From an uncultured Thermoguttaceae bacterium (GTDB lineage Bacteria > Planctomycetota > Planctomycetia > Pirellulales > Thermoguttaceae), in the NCBI GenBank assembly GCA_938042245.1, contig CALIRO010000042.1:18049-82048 (forward strand): a stretch of 64,000 nt of DNA. The letters are read 5' to 3'. Position numbers and translations under genes: made by a program. Shown here piece after piece: positions 49,901 through 64,000 of the stretch. The stretch's first letter is position 1. Each line of letters opens with the position of its first letter. The notes below the pieces were generated by a model. It made no database searches. It was not told where the DNA came from and saw nothing but the letters and a program-made list of their open reading frames with translations.

Positions 49901-52900
49901 ACGAGGCCCTGATTCGGTATCGGCTGGAAATGGCCGAGGCGGTCCTGGCAGACGCCCAGCTTCTTTTCCGCCAAGGTGGAAGCGACTGGAGCATCATTAA
50001 CCGAGCGTACTAATGCCATGTTCTATGCAACGGCTGCCTTGCTACTTTCGATCGATCAAGACTCAGCCAAACATTCCGGAGTCATCGCTTTGTTCGATCG
50101 GTGCTTTGTCAAATCCGGCCAATTTCCTGTGGAAATGAGTCAGTGGCTCCACAAGGCCTTCGAATTACGGCAACGGAGCGACTATCGAGATATGTATCCG
50201 ATTGACCAAGACCAAGCAAAACACTTGTCCAGTGGGCAGAACAAATTGTCATGCGGATTAAAGAACTTCTGGATGTGTCTCTTGCTTAAGCGTCTAAAGC
50301 ATTCTCCTCTGTTCCTTCGATAGGTTTGGGTGAGGGAGTAGGGTGATCCATCAGTTACCCGTCTGGCTGGGCGGTGTTGTCCCATTGGAGGCCGATTTTG
50401 TGGATCGCATAGCCTACCTCTTGGAGATAATCCCCATAGACCATCACCCAATGGGAATCACGGGCTTCGGGGATGAGGCGTTGCCAGCCGCCATGGATTT
50501 CCACGTCTTGTTGAGTCCGGCAAATGGCAAAGTTGGGATTGTCGCGGACCACAGCCCGGACGCCTACCCAACGGGGCTTGGTATATTCCGGGCTAATGGC
50601 GCAGACCAGTTGTCCGATCGGCATCTCGACCTTCGGCGCCGCCCCGAAATCTGATTCATAATGGGTCATCACCCGAACAGGTTCATATCGCCGACCGTCC
50701 ATGCGCCGAGGGGCGGTGCAATGAGCGCAGGTAACCATCGCCCGATGCGGGAAAGTCGAATTGTGCAAAAACACCGGTTTGCCCGAAATGTAATGCAGCA
50801 AAATCCCCGCCGGAATCGCCACAAAGTCCGATTCGCAGAAGGCCAGGTAGCCCTCGTCGTTTAGCCAACTGAGCGGCATACAGGCCGTCGTATTCGAGAC
50901 CCCCAGAATGGTACCCATGCAGGCATTGATCGTAATGGCATGTGCTTGATGCTCGGCCAACCATTCCCAAAACACCTCATAAAGGGCAAAGGCCCGTTCC
51001 AGGAACGCCCGATCGGTCTCTAACCGGGTCTGCGGGATGGCCAGATACCGGTCGGTCCATGCCTTGTGTCGGGCTTGGGCCTTTGGGTCGGCCAGGAGGG
51101 TTTTGAGTCGATCGGCCAACTGCTGGTACGAAACGTCGATGATCTGGAGTTGGTATCGGTCTCGTGCTATCTGCGGGGCCGCTGGATCGTATTTTCCGCC
51201 CGCCCCGCCTAAAGCGACAATCCGCTGGCCAATAAAATTGTTCAGTCCATAAAGGGCCCGAAGCCGCCAAAGCACCTCTTCATAATCATCGACCACCACA
51301 TCGTCCAAGGTTACACCGCCGTGATTATCTGCCGAGTTCTGCCGCCATCGTTCCGGGCTGCCGGGCGGGAAAAACCGAACCCCCAGGCATTCATACCCGT
51401 AATACGTGGGACCGGATTTATGCCGAACGAAAACAATCGTGTCCCGCTTCGGATCCGCCGCACAACAAGCTCGAAACAAACCGCCGTTGGAAGCTGCATA
51501 AAGCAGGACAACATCGAACTGGCCTTTCTGGACGTTGGCCGCCTCTTCTAGAGTGGTTACCTTCACCGGCGCCAGTATTTTTAGCGGAAAATCTGCTTTC
51601 GCCTGCACCTGCTGGAGTTCCTGCTGGATTCGCTGAAGTTCTTCCGCAGCGGCCGGCTCATTGATGATTTCACTCCAGGACCGCCAGGAAGTTTTTTCCC
51701 TTCGGTGCAGGATGGCATGGGCCAAGACCGGTTGGACGCGCAACGGCCGTCCTGTACAAATTGGCGGCCGATCCGGGTCCCAGACCACCTCCGCCTGTTT
51801 TCCTGATGGAACGTTGCCGCCGCCCTTTTGATCAGTGCTTTTGGGCGGCACCGGACCGGCCCAACTAGCAGCCAATCCCCATGCGCCGCCTGCCAACCCC
51901 GCCCCGGCCATCACTTGAAACTCCCGGCGATTCATGCAATGGGTACACATCGTTTGGCTCCTCCGGCGTCTTTCGGAAACGCAAAGATTTTAGTACGATT
52001 GTAACCGTTGGCCGGGGATATGGCTACTCGCTGAAGCAAAAAAATCCACTTTTTCTGCTCCGGCCGTAGAAAAGTAGAAAAAGGGAAAACGGTAACACTT
52101 CAGCCGAATGGTGTACGTTGTCATTCCTGCATTCCTGCGAAAGCAGAAATCCCATTTTATTCGATGGATTTCTGCTCTCTAGATTCCCGCTTCCGCGGGA
52201 ATGACAAGCGGGGACGTTCTCACTAAAAAACAGAAACCTACTTCACTCGGCTGAAGTATTACGAAAAGAGCAAGAAAAGAAATGGCGGCGGATAGGAAAA
52301 TGATGTCGAAAACAAAGCGGCGTTGATTCGTCATTTTTCATTTCCAGGAGTCAGAGCGATGCTTTGGATTGGTGCGGTGGGGCTGACGATTTCGGCGGGA
52401 GTGCAACTGGTGTTTGCCGGGGCGGTGTTGACGGCTGTGTTGGTCTGGGGTAAAGCGCCGCCGGTGCTTTCGGTCGTACTTTCGGGGGAGCAGGTGGCGG
52501 GATTAGACCCGGCTGTTTTGGCAGCCACTCGGACGCTGGCCATCTATTTTCAGAGCACCTTGGCCAGCCTAGCCCTTTTGAAACTGGCGGTCATTTGGGC
52601 GGCGCTGGTTCGAGAACAGACCTGGGCCTTATGGGCCTTGGGTGGTGCCATTCTGGTAGCTCAAACAGGAGCGTTCTTTGCTGATGCGGCCATCGGCCAC
52701 CGCAGCCTACCGCTCAATATTCTTCTGGCTGTGCTCCAAGCAGTGATGTGGGCTTTGGCCGCCTGTGGAATCTACCTGCCCGCAAAACCCTAGGACTAGA
52801 AACCCGATAACCTTTCAGCCGACTGACGTAGGTTCTTGTTTTGTAGGGAGAAGGCCCCCTTTGTGTCATTCCCGTGGAAGCGGGATCTAGAGACCAGGAG

Positions 52901-55900
52901 TCCATCCTCAAAACGGCACTGCTGCTTTCGCATTTGTGACAGGTTGCCTCATTCAGCAGCAATATTCCGAAAAGTGGCTGTGGGCGGGGCCTTTCCGGAC
53001 AGACCCTGACAAGCTACGACTTGGGCAATTCGGGAGGCTTGGGGAGGATTTCGGCGGGGGCAGCTTCCGGAGGCAACACCTTTTCACGCAGTGGATTGGG
53101 AGTCTTTTCCTTGGGGGCTTTTTCCGAAGGGGCCTTTTCCGAACCGGACTTTTCTGATTCGGGCGATAGGGTTTCGGGGAGAGGTGAGGTTTCCGAACGG
53201 GGCGTTTCAGCCAGCACCATACCGGCCCCGCCTTCCCAACCGCCGCCCAATGCCTTGTAGATAGTTACCAAATTGGTAGCCACTTTGCCTCGGGATTCGG
53301 CCAAAGCGTCTTGTTGCTGCACCAAGCCCCGCTGAGAATCCAAAACCCGTTGGAAGTCGATCACCCCTTGTTGATACTGCAGGAGGGCCAGTTGGACCGC
53401 TTTTTCCACGGCTTCGGTGGCTCGGGTTAAGGCTCGGACTCGTGCCTGTTCTTGCAAGAAAGCGGTTATGGCATCTTCTGCCTCTTCGCAGGCCCGAATG
53501 ACTGCTTCTTGATAGCCTAGCAGGGCTTGCCAGAATCGGGCGTCTTCTACTCGAATGGCATTGCGAAGGCGCCCATAATGTAGAATATTCCACCTAATGC
53601 TAGGACTAATACCCCCGGCAAAGCTCCGGCCATCAAACAGATAGGAGAACTCTTCGGCTTGGAAGGCCAATTGGCCGATGATGGCAATATGCGGATACAG
53701 CTCCGATTCCGCAATCCCGATCCGGGCGCACTGGGCGGCAGCCAATCGTTCGGCCCGGCGCACATCAGGCCGACGCCGCACCAAATCCGCTGGAATCCCT
53801 ACGACCACCTCCGGCGGCACCTGGGGAATCTTCCCCGGTGGGCCAACCATCTCGGAAATGTTCTGCGGCGGCATCCCCAAAAGCGTACAGAGCCGGTTCT
53901 CCGACACCCGCCGAAGCGTCTTGAGCATCGGGATCATCGATTCGGTATTGGCCAAGGCTGCCTGGGCCTGCTGCACGTCCAATTCACTGACAATGCCTTG
54001 TTCAAACCGAGCTCGGGCAATCCGAAGCGTATCCTGCTGAAGCTGGACATTTTTTTCCGCCAATGCCAACCGTTCATCCACCATCCGAAGTTGCAGATAG
54101 GTAGTAGCTGTTTCCGCTTGCAGAAGGATCAGAGCAGCCCGGCACGCCTCCTGTTCTGCCTGCAGATTAGCTTCGGCCGACTCGATCATCCGCCGGAATC
54201 GCCCCCAAAAGTCCAACTCCCAGGCCAACTGCCCGCCAATCAGCCATTCGTCAAACGTCATCGGCACAAGTCCCGTATGAGCAAATCGAGAAAATGGTAA
54301 AGCCGTTTTGCTCATAGTGCTCCGTTTAAAGCTACCGGCCAGCATTTGCTCTTGAGGACCCAGATACCCCCGGACCACCCCTAACTGATACCTGGCTTCC
54401 AAGACCCGGAGGGCGGCGATCCGAAACGGTAAGTTCTCCCGTTGGGCCGATTCCACCAATTCCACTAATACCGGATCCCCAAAAACTCTCCACCATTGAT
54501 GCAATTCTGGTTCATCGGTCCGAATCCCTGGTTCCTGAGAGTCCCGCCACTGTTCAGAAACTTCCACCACAGGGAGAGAATAATCCGGCCCGACCTTAAA
54601 CCCTTGGGCTATCCATTGGCGGAGCGTAGTCCGGCAGCCACCTGTAGCAGCCAATAACAGAAGAATCCCCATCCCCATCCCCAAATAGCCAATATGAGGA
54701 GGATTAAATACTACTTTTGGAGGATAAGAGCAGTTTTTATGCCGATTTTTTCCCATTTTATCCCCTCCTTGGAGTGGTATAATAATGCCCTGTTGGTGTT
54801 AGAGGAAGAGAGAGCGGTATCATTTTAGGACAGTTAAAGGAACCAGTGCCCTGAGTTCTGCAGGTAGGAAAACTCCTTGGCCGGGAGTACCTGAAAAATC
54901 GGTATAAGGAGAACCTCTTGCCTCTTCGGCAAACTTTGACGGGCTACTTGACATTAAGACCAAAAAGTCATAAAATTGACCAATAAGTCATTAAAATGCC
55001 TAGATTGTTTCGATAATGGATTGAGGGTCATTGCTCCCTCGCGCAGGGTTTCGTTTAGGACATCAGAACCCGATTAGCACCTGCAGTTCCGAGTGACTTT
55101 GCTTTGATATGGGGAAGCCTTCGCATTTTACCTATTTTCGCCAAATTAAAGAGGGTACAGATGAGCAATTTGGCAGAGCGATGTCGGGAACTGGCTGCCT
55201 CAGCCATGAAAGATGGGATCGCTGCCGCTGCCTTGGAGGTATTGCGGCAGTACGGCTACGCGGGGATGACCATCGAACGGGTGGCCGAGCAGGCTGGTAT
55301 CTCCAAAGGAAGTGTCTATAACTACTTCGGGAATAAAGAGGAGCTGATCAGTTTCGTCTTTGAACGGATCGTCGAGCCAGCAGTCCAGGAAGCGGAGCGG
55401 ATCGTCGCCCAAACCACCGGGGCGGTCGAAAAACTCGAAGCGATGATCCGAATGATGTTGGAGCATTTCAGCGAGCAGCGGAGTTTGTTTGATTTTCTGT
55501 TTCATGATCCGGCGGTGCGCGAAATCTGCATGAGTTCCCGCCGGACCAAACACGATTTGGCGGCCCAACGGTTTGAAACCATACTCCACCAGGGAATTGA
55601 GGAGGGGATCTTTCGGCCCCACGACGTCCGAACTGCTGCGGAAATGCTCTTCGGGGCAGTGATCTTTCTGATCGAACGCCAATTGGAACTAGGAGAACTT
55701 CGATCCACCGATCAGATGGTCCGTCAGGTGTTGGATGTGTTTTTGCATGGCATAGCACAAAAGTACTCTTGACAGGAGAGCTTGCATTGCTCTTGACAGG
55801 ACAGCTTCGATGACCGGTAGAGCGATACGAAATCTTGCGGCGTGGATGGTTTTGGTGATTGTGGCTATTGCCTTGGCCATAGGAGCCATCAGCTGGGGCT

Positions 55901-58900
55901 GGAATGGCAACTGGCCCCTTGCGGACAAACAGGAGGATTCCTCGGAGGCGGGTTCTCCGGCAGGCAGTGGGGAGGAACGGCCTCCGGTGCCGGTCATGCT
56001 AACCCCCGCTCCGCGACGAACCTTCGAAGAGAAGTTGAAGATTTCTGGCACGGTGCTGGCCAAACGGTTTGCCCTGGTCTCGGCTCGTATTCCAGGCACG
56101 CTGGATCAGATCTTTGTCGATGCAGGGGATGTGGTTGAAGCGGGCAAGACGAAACTTTTCCAAACGGACGCTCTCAAACTGGAACAAGCTGTCGCCATTG
56201 CCCAACAGCAGGTAGCAGTGGCTGAATGTGCACTTCAAGAAAAATTCGCCCTTTTGGAGAAAACCCGGGTGGCCCGAGATCAGGCGTTTGCCGACTTGGC
56301 CCGTTATCGTCAATTGCGACAACAGAACGCCATCGCCCAGCAGCTGGTGGAACATCAGGAGGCCCAGTGTCGGCAATTGGAGGCGGACATTCGGCATATT
56401 GAGACCTTGATCGACCTAGCAAAAGCCCAGTTGGAGCAGGCCCGATTGAATCTACGGATTGCCGAGAAAGATTTGGCCGACTCGCTGGTCGTAGCGCCGA
56501 TTAGCGGCCGGGTGTCGCTTCGGCTCAAAGAGCCTGGCGAAATGGCCGGCGTCGGCACGCCGGTGCTCCGAATCGAAGATAGTTCCTTAGTGGAAATCAG
56601 CGTGTTTGTGCCTGCCGAATACTACGACCGAGTCGAAGAAGGCAAAACGAAGCTCCGAGTCCGGGTGGGGCAAACTGCTTTGAAAGATTTACCTGTTACG
56701 TATAAAAGTCCAACCGTCGAGCCTCGGCTTCGCACGTTTCAAGTAAAAGGGTTGGTCTCAGCCCCGCCGCCGGAGGTGGTGCCGGGTGCTTTGGCCCAGG
56801 TGGAGGTCATCTTCCAAGTCCGCAGCGGGATCGCCGTGCCAGCCCAAGCAGTCGTTCCACGCTCGGGAACCGATGTTGTCTTTACCGTCCAGGAAGATCG
56901 GGCGCGGGCATTGCCGGTGCAACTGGGATTGGAGATGGACGGCTGGCGGGAAATACTTTCCGGCGTGGATGAAGGCGTTCCGATCGTCTCCATCGGCCAA
57001 AGCATGTTGGACGACGGCGTTCGAGTCCGTCTGCTGGAACAGAGAAAGGAGTAACGGTTCGGTCGAGTAAAGAAAGCCGCCTCTCTCCGCCGGGGGAGAG
57101 GCCGGCCAACCGGTAGGTTGGCCGGGTGAGGGGGCCTCCGGAGCGCGGACGGCCCGTGCGCATTTGCTCGGCCTCACCAGGCGAGTTTTGCTCCCCCGGC
57201 CTCTCCCATGGCGGGCAGAGAAAACCGGTTCGGGGTTTTCGCTGGGATCACAAGGAAGGCTTCCTTTTCCATTCCGAGGGGAAAATTTTTATATATCTGA
57301 ACAGTCCTGAGGGCAAACCACCATGTTGCTTTCCGATTTTGCGGTACGTCGGCCGGTAGCCACTAGTTGTTTGATCATTGGGCTAACCATTCTGGGCGTG
57401 AATGCCTACCGGAAGATAGGTCTGGAGATGATGCCCCAAGTGGATATTCCGTATATCACGGTGGTTACCGTGTATCCGGGGGCTTCGCCGGAAGAATTGG
57501 AGCTGGACGTGGCCAAGCGGATTGAAGACGCTGTTTCGTCCATTGAAGGGCTCAAACATGTTTCTTCCGTGTGCATGGAGAACGTTTGCCAGACGCTTTT
57601 GGAGTTTGAGTTGACGGTGGACGTAGATATAGCGGCTACGGATGTACGGGAGAAGATCGACCTGATCCGGTCTGAGTTGCCGGAAGATGTAGAAGACCCG
57701 ATTATTCAGAAGTTTGACATCAACGCTCGGCCTATTGCCACGTTGGCTCTGACCGGCACGGTGCCGATCGACGAGCTTTATGATTATGCGGACAATCAAC
57801 TTCGGGATCGGCTTAGCGTGGTGGAGGGGGTGGCCAATGTGGATCTGATCGGCGGGGCCAAGCGGCAGGTGCAGATTCTGTTAGACCGGGAGAAATTGGC
57901 GGCTCGGGGGCTTTCCACGATGCAGGTGGTCGAGGCGATCAAAGCGGGCCTGCGCACGATTCCTTCCGGCCGGGTCCGAGAAGGCGGCATTGAATACTCT
58001 GTCAAATTCGACGCTGAATATGACGACCTGCGGCAACTAGCCAGTTTGGAGATCGCCAATCAGGAGGGCCGACGCTGTTACTTGCGTGATGTTGGCCAGG
58101 TGGTCCTGGGCACGGAAGAGGTTCGTCAGGCGGCCCGATTGGACGGCAAGCCGGGCATCGCCATTCGGGTCGTCAAAAAGGCCGAGGCCAACGCCGTTCA
58201 GGTGGTCCGAAATCTCCGCGGAGTTGTCGAAAGGATCCGGCGAGAGTTGCCCGCTTCCATGCAACTAGTTTGGCTGCGGGACGACGGCACATTCATCGAA
58301 GCAATGAACCAAGACGCCTGGTGGAACGTGGCTGTAGGGATCGCCCTTACCGCAGGCATTTTGTTCCTATTCCTTTATGAATTGCGATCCCTGCTGATTG
58401 TCAGCATCACCATGCCGCTGACGATTGTGATTAGTCTGTTTTTTATCTATGCGATCGGCTATACGCTGAACACCTCCACGCTGATTGCCATTGGGCTTTC
58501 GGTGGGCATTTTGGTTACCAACTCCATCGTGGTGTTGGAGGCGATTATCAGCAGGTTTCAGCGAACGGGCGATCCGAAAGAGTCGGCTCGGCTTGGCGCC
58601 TCCGAAGTATTTACCGCAGTATTAGCTAGCGCTCTGACGAATGTAGTAGTTTTATTTCCATTGGGGGCTATGCGTACACGAGTAGGTATGTTCATGGGCC
58701 CCCTGGCTTGGACTATGGTCATCATGACCGTCGTTTCGCTGGGGATTTCTTTTACCCTGACGCCGATGCTCTGTTCGCTAGTGCTTCGGCCGCGTCGGCC
58801 AGACAGTCAGTCGCCCCTTCGTTGGCTGGAGCGGGGATTCACTCGTCTTTTACAAACCCAGGTGGAACTCTATCGGCGAATTTTGACCTTTATGGAGCGG

Positions 58901-61900
58901 CGCCGGTGGGCGGCGGTTGGATTGGTCTTGGCCGTGCTGGCGATGATGGGCCATGCCGTCTGGCTTGGAGGCCGACTCGGTACCGGCTTTTTCACCGAAA
59001 CCGATCGAGGGGACCTATACGTTCGGATGGAATTTCCCACCCGGTATGATCTTAAAGCCACTCTGGAGCGAGTCCTGGAAGCCGAACGACGGCTCAAGGA
59101 CCTTCCCGAACTCAAGCACATGCTCACCTTTGTAGGCCGCGCCGAGGCCATCCTAGGCCAAACCAGCGAAGGCGTCTATCTGGCCCAAATCCAGATGATG
59201 TTCTCTCAGCGGACCGAACGAAAGCTTACCATCTATGACCTAATGGACGAAGTTACTCGTCGGATCATCCCGTTTCCCGACGCCAATGTGCTGGTGAGCA
59301 TTCCGTCGATCATGGGCGGCCAGTCGAACCCTGTGGATATGGAGATCGTGGGCGTGGATCTGAAAGAGTTGGACCGGTTGGCCCTGGCCAGCCTGGAGAC
59401 GGCCAAAAAGATTCCCGGCATCCTGACGCCGGATACGTCGGTTCGGCCGCCGAAACCGGAGCTGCGAATTCGGCCCCGCCGAGAAATCCTGGCCGACCTC
59501 CAAACCCCGGCTGTCGGTGTGGGGCTAACTTTGCGTGGCAATTTGGAAGGCCTGAAGGCCGGTACGTTCAAATCCCGCCAAACCGCCCGGAATTATGATA
59601 TTGTGGTCAAATTCATCGAACAGGAAGGCAAAGACCAGGTAGCCAGTTTCGCTTTTCCCGGTGCCGAAGGACATGCCCTGGTCTTGGCTACCCTGGGGCA
59701 AGTGTCCGAAGGGTCGGCCCCCATTCAGATCATCCGCAAAGACAAAGAACGAGTAACCAAGTTGACCGCTCAGTTGGCGCCTGAGCTGCCCCTGGGAAAA
59801 GCCGTCCAGATCCTCAGCGAGCAGTTGAACACCCAAGTCCCCTTCCCCCCCGGCTACCGATACCAATTTACCGGCATGTACGAGGTGATGAGCGAAGGCC
59901 TGGGTGGCCTGCTGGAAGCGGGGCTGATCTCAGTGCTTTTGGTGTTTCTGAGTTTGGCCGCCATCATCGAATCCTTCCGCCGCACTTTTCTAGTCCTGGT
60001 AACCGTACCGCTGGCCCTGATTGGCACAACCTGGGCGTTGGGCCTGGCGGGCATCAGCTTTGAAATTTTCGTCGTCGCCAGCATTGTCATGATGACCGGC
60101 ATCGTCGTGAATAACGCCATCTTGATCATCGACCGATTTCAAGTGTTAGTCGAACAAGGAACGCCCCGGCACCAGGCGATGATCCAGGCCGCCTGCGACG
60201 AGTTCCGACCGGTCGTCATGATCACACTAGCGGCTGTGTTGGGCATGGCGCCGCTGGCGTTGGGGCGGGGCATTGGGGCGGAAACCCGGGTAGGCGTGGG
60301 CGTGGCCACCATCGGCGGCATCCTCGTGTCCGGCGTGCTGACCCAATTTCTGCTGCCGGTCCTCTACGACCTGCTCACCCGCCGAGGCACCGAGCATCAT
60401 CCGACGCCTCCGACAAACTCTTCTGCCAACCCTCCCGAAACAGTATCATAAAAGAATCCGGAGTTCTTAGCAGCACTCTTGTTGCTATTGAATAGGAAGC
60501 GGATGAATGGGGCTTGTCCGGGGTGAATCTCCCATGATCCTGGTGGCTGCGCTTTTCAGGCGATTGCCTTCAGAATGGATCGGCATTCGCCGGCGCCGAG
60601 AGAAGCTTCCCCGCTCAAAGAATGGGGGACTATTCCTGTTTACCGAGATGGTGTTCCTTTGGTTTTTGGCAAACCTGGTGGGGGCAGCCGATCCAGCCGA
60701 TCCGTCGCCTTCCGGTTATTTCGGCATTCGAGTCATAGACGCCCAAACCGGCCGAGGTGTTCCCCTGGTTGAACTCCGCACCGTACACGAAGTCTCCTAC
60801 TGGACCGATAGCGCCGGCTGGGCCGCCATCGACGATCCCGAGCTGATGAACCGCCAGGTCTTTTTTCACGTCCGAAGCCACGGATACAGCTTACCGGCCG
60901 ATGGATTTGGGTTTCGGGGAGTTCGGCTTTGGGTTCGGCCTGGTGGGCGGGCAACCATCCGCCTGGAGCGGCAGAATATCGCAGAACGAATGTATCGTAT
61001 CACCGGGGCTGGCATTTATCGGGACAGCAGCCTTTTGGGTCAGCCTTTACCCCCCAATATCCCGCTGGTGCGGGCCGAGGTGGCTGGTCAGGATTCTGTT
61101 CAGGCAGCCGTCTATCAGGGAAAAATCTATTGGTTTTGGGGGGACACCACTCGGCTCAGCTATCCGCTGGGCAATTTCCGAACCACCGGGGCCGTCTCGC
61201 CTCTGCCCGGACAGGCCGGGTTTGATCCGAATGTTAGTGTGCCGTTAGAATACTTTACCGGCTCAGACGGCCGATGTAAAAATCTCTGCCCGTTTGAACC
61301 GAAAGAAGGCATGATCTGGATCGACGGCCTGGTGGTCGTGCCTGAGCCCAACGGAGGCGAAAAACTTGTTGCCCATTACGCCCGGATGAAATCGCTGGGA
61401 GAAATGCTCGAGCACGGCCTGGCCCTCTGGGACGAGCAGAGACAAGAGTTTCAGATTTGGGTTCGGTTTCCGAAGGCCTCGGCTGGGCGGACGCTTATGG
61501 GACATCCGTTTCGGTATGGGGAAGCGGCTGAAACGGCGCGCTTGGTGGATTCCCCATCAGACCAAGGGACCGAAAAACCAGGCGTTTCCCAGGCCGATAG
61601 CGTTCAGTACATCTACTGTGGTTTGGCGTTTCCGAACATGCGGGTTCGGGCTAGCTTGGAGGCGTTGGCCGACCCGACCCAATATGAAACCTGGACCTGC
61701 CTGGCTGAGGAACCGCCGCCGGAACCATCGAAGAGTGCCTCTACCCCATCGGATTCCTTTCTCAAAAAAGGGGATTCATTTCCGATGGAGGAGATTTCTA
61801 TTGGAGATTCCTGCCTGCGCGGCAATGACAAGGGGAAGTTGAATCTTTTTGATTCTCATCCCCGCGAAAGCGGGGTTCCCGAGACAACAAACAGGCAGGC

Positions 61901-64000
61901 TCACTGGCGCCCGGATTTCCCATTGCCCGGGAATGACACGGTAAGAGATTTCCGCTTGCGCCGCAATGACATGTGGGGGGCATGCTGCTTTCTCAGCAAT
62001 GAAAAGTTAGGTCAAGCTACATTGGCCCAGGGGGCGCTGTTACCCCAGATCAAGCGGGACCCGGATGGTAAACCTTTCTGGCGATGGAGCCGGTCGGCCC
62101 CGCCGATACCTCCTGCTTTGGAACATCAGCTTCTGCGGGCAGGCCAGCTCCGCCCGGAAGATACCTACTTTTTGCCGGTGGATGTCCAGAGCGGCAAACC
62201 GGTGGAAATCCATTCCGGTTCGGTCCGCTGGAATCCCTGGCGGAAACGATGGATTCTGATTGGCGTTCAGCAAGGCGGCAGTTCTTCTTTTCTGGGGGAG
62301 GTCTGGTATGCTGAGGCGGATAGCCCGGTCGGCCCTTGGCGCCGGGCCGTCAAAATACTTACCCATGACCGTTATAGCTTCTATAACCCCGTGCATCATG
62401 ATTTTCTGGACCAGCAGAGCGGCCGCATTATCTTCTTCGAGGGTACCTATAGCCACAGTTTCTCCGGCAATCCTACGCTGACGCCACGCTACGATTACAA
62501 TCAGATCATGTATCGGCTTGACCTGGCCGACCCTCGGCTCCAAGCGGCCCAGAAATAACCCATTCGGAAGAGTCCGCCGATGGGGAGGAAGATCTGGCAG
62601 GCTTGGCGGCGATGGGTTCACCCCTGCATCGGCAGCCGATGGCACCTTCGAGCCATCGATTAGAATGCTTGCTGAATGCTCCGAGCCGTCGTGCCTTATT
62701 TTATTAGCGGAACGGTTCTCTCCGAGCTCCCAGCCGAACGGGCCTATCTGTCATCTCTAGGAAAAGCTCCCCTTCCAGCAATAACAAGGGGAAGAGACAA
62801 AGGAGCCTGGACTGCTGCTTACGTGGCAGGGAGACCCAAAGGCTTCCCTCGGATCCACCAGACAGCCTCTTCATTCAGCTGAAGTGTTACAAATATTGTG
62901 CAAAATGCTTGACAAGGCAGGAGGGGATAATCATACTTATGCGATGGGACGATGGGTGAATGCTTTTTCTCTAAAAACCGGTTCTGGTGATAATGGGTTT
63001 TTTTTGTTCCGATCTGGCCATCGTTTTGGGAAGGAGGGGTGTCATGAGATCGCTCCGAGATGCTCGCTGGGGTGTGGGAGAGTTTGTCGGGTTGGTGTTT
63101 GTACTTACTTGTGGTTGGTTTGGCTGGGCTGGTCCGGCTTGGGCGGGGATCACCTATGACCAGGTAATCCTGGGCGACAATCCGACGGCCTATTGGCGGT
63201 TTGAGGAATCGAGCACTAGCCAACCTGCCGCGGATTGGGCCACTGCCGACGGCGCCCAAAACGGCGTCTATACGGGCACGGCCTCCCTCGGCCCTGGCAT
63301 TGTAGGCGGCGCGCTTTATGTTACGCCCGGCGGCACAGAGGGGGGCTACGTGCGGGCGGACAACGTCAACATCACCCGCGCCTTCACCTTCGAGGCCTGG
63401 GTACGTTCCGAAACGTCAAACTGGAACACTTGGGGCTGGATCGCCAGCGCCTGAGAACCAAACGGTTTGATCGTGCATCCCAGCCCTGGGGCTAAAACTT
63501 GGCAAGGTTACGCTGTAACCAACACGACAGGCTATTCCCAAATCGGCGGCCATACGCCTGGGGACATTCAAGGCTGGCATCACTATGCGATTAGTTACGA
63601 TGGAAATACTCCTGGCCGCGGCCGTCTCTACTTCGATGGCATCCCGGTCGTAACGAACTTAAATTACACCAGCGCCCGGGACGCGGCCGACACAATTAGC
63701 CTCTACCTTGGGGTGGATTCCAGTCTGCGAACTCCCCCCAATAACCGCCAAGGCCATGGCGCCATTGACGAGCCGGCCCTTTTCCTTTCGGAGCTGACGC
63801 CGGAGCAAGTTCGCCGGCACTATTCGGCCGCTTACGGCGCCTATGTGTTCAATGGGCCTACCGCCCCGTCCTTAACCTTCCAGGGGCATTTCCTCTATGC
63901 GGTCGATGTGGGCAATACCACCTCCGGCACGATAGGCAAAATCGGCGACGCGGTCTTTACCGGACAAAATGTCCCCGGCGTCTCGCTCAGTTATCAGACG

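Overview
This 64 kb window reads as a bacterial chromosome of the phylum Planctomycetota, probably order Pirellulales. Pointers are two DUF1559 prepilin-like proteins each beside a small 'transthyretin-fold' lipoprotein, a cysteine-rich DUF6485 protein, planctomycete-type inositol-3-phosphate synthase, many secreted or Tat-exported proteins without operon partners, moderately high GC and wide gene spacing. I cannot name the species from sequence alone. A thermophilic relative is possible but not shown.

Layout. 1-1.6 kb: right edge of an integrated element, with a frameshifted tyrosine integrase whose 3' end runs into a tRNA-Ala(GGC) gene on the other strand. 1.6-26 kb: housekeeping genes, mostly single transcription units: polX, cfa, serS, a DUF6485 protein, ino1, an NRDE/TANGO2 protein, a secreted six-hairpin glycosidase-like protein, tkt, rsfS, argS, cmk-plsC, a nitroreductase, an M32 carboxypeptidase, rpsR and an argA-type acetylglutamate synthase. 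26-28 kb: lipoprotein and DUF1559 pair. 28.4-34.4 kb: flagellar export and regulation cluster flhA-flhF-flhG-(small membrane protein)-fliA. 34.5-40 kb: trxB, a cstA-family permease with a candidate sigma-54 promoter, and a TPR lipoprotein. 40-52 kb: large secreted carbohydrate and unknown proteins, including a GH2/glutaminase-type fusion, a second lipoprotein-DUF1559 pair and an HEPN/MNT module with a broken toxin gene. 53-60.5 kb: a tripartite RND efflux system (outer-membrane factor divergent from tetR-adaptor-permease) with a pair of TetR-type operators placed on a clear promoter. 60.5-64 kb: a secreted propeller-like protein carrying in-frame palindromic repeats, and a LamG-type secreted protein interrupted by an in-frame TGA that runs off the window.

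Several genes are visibly decaying (integrase, HEPN toxin, LamG protein), each by one or two point lesions. The most interesting structure is in the repeats. A dispersed palindromic element (GTCATTCCCGC ... GCGGGAAT) occurs in intergenic clusters and four times inside one reading frame. A separate 16-bp motif (TCGGCTGAAGTGTTAC and variants) recurs in at least eight intergenic positions, and at 52.1 kb two copies in inverted orientation bound a 171-bp nested palindrome. Short tandem duplications also lie exactly on two translation-start regions (47.2 and 55.8 kb).

No CRISPR array, rRNA gene, complete insertion sequence, phage structural gene or biosynthetic cluster was seen.
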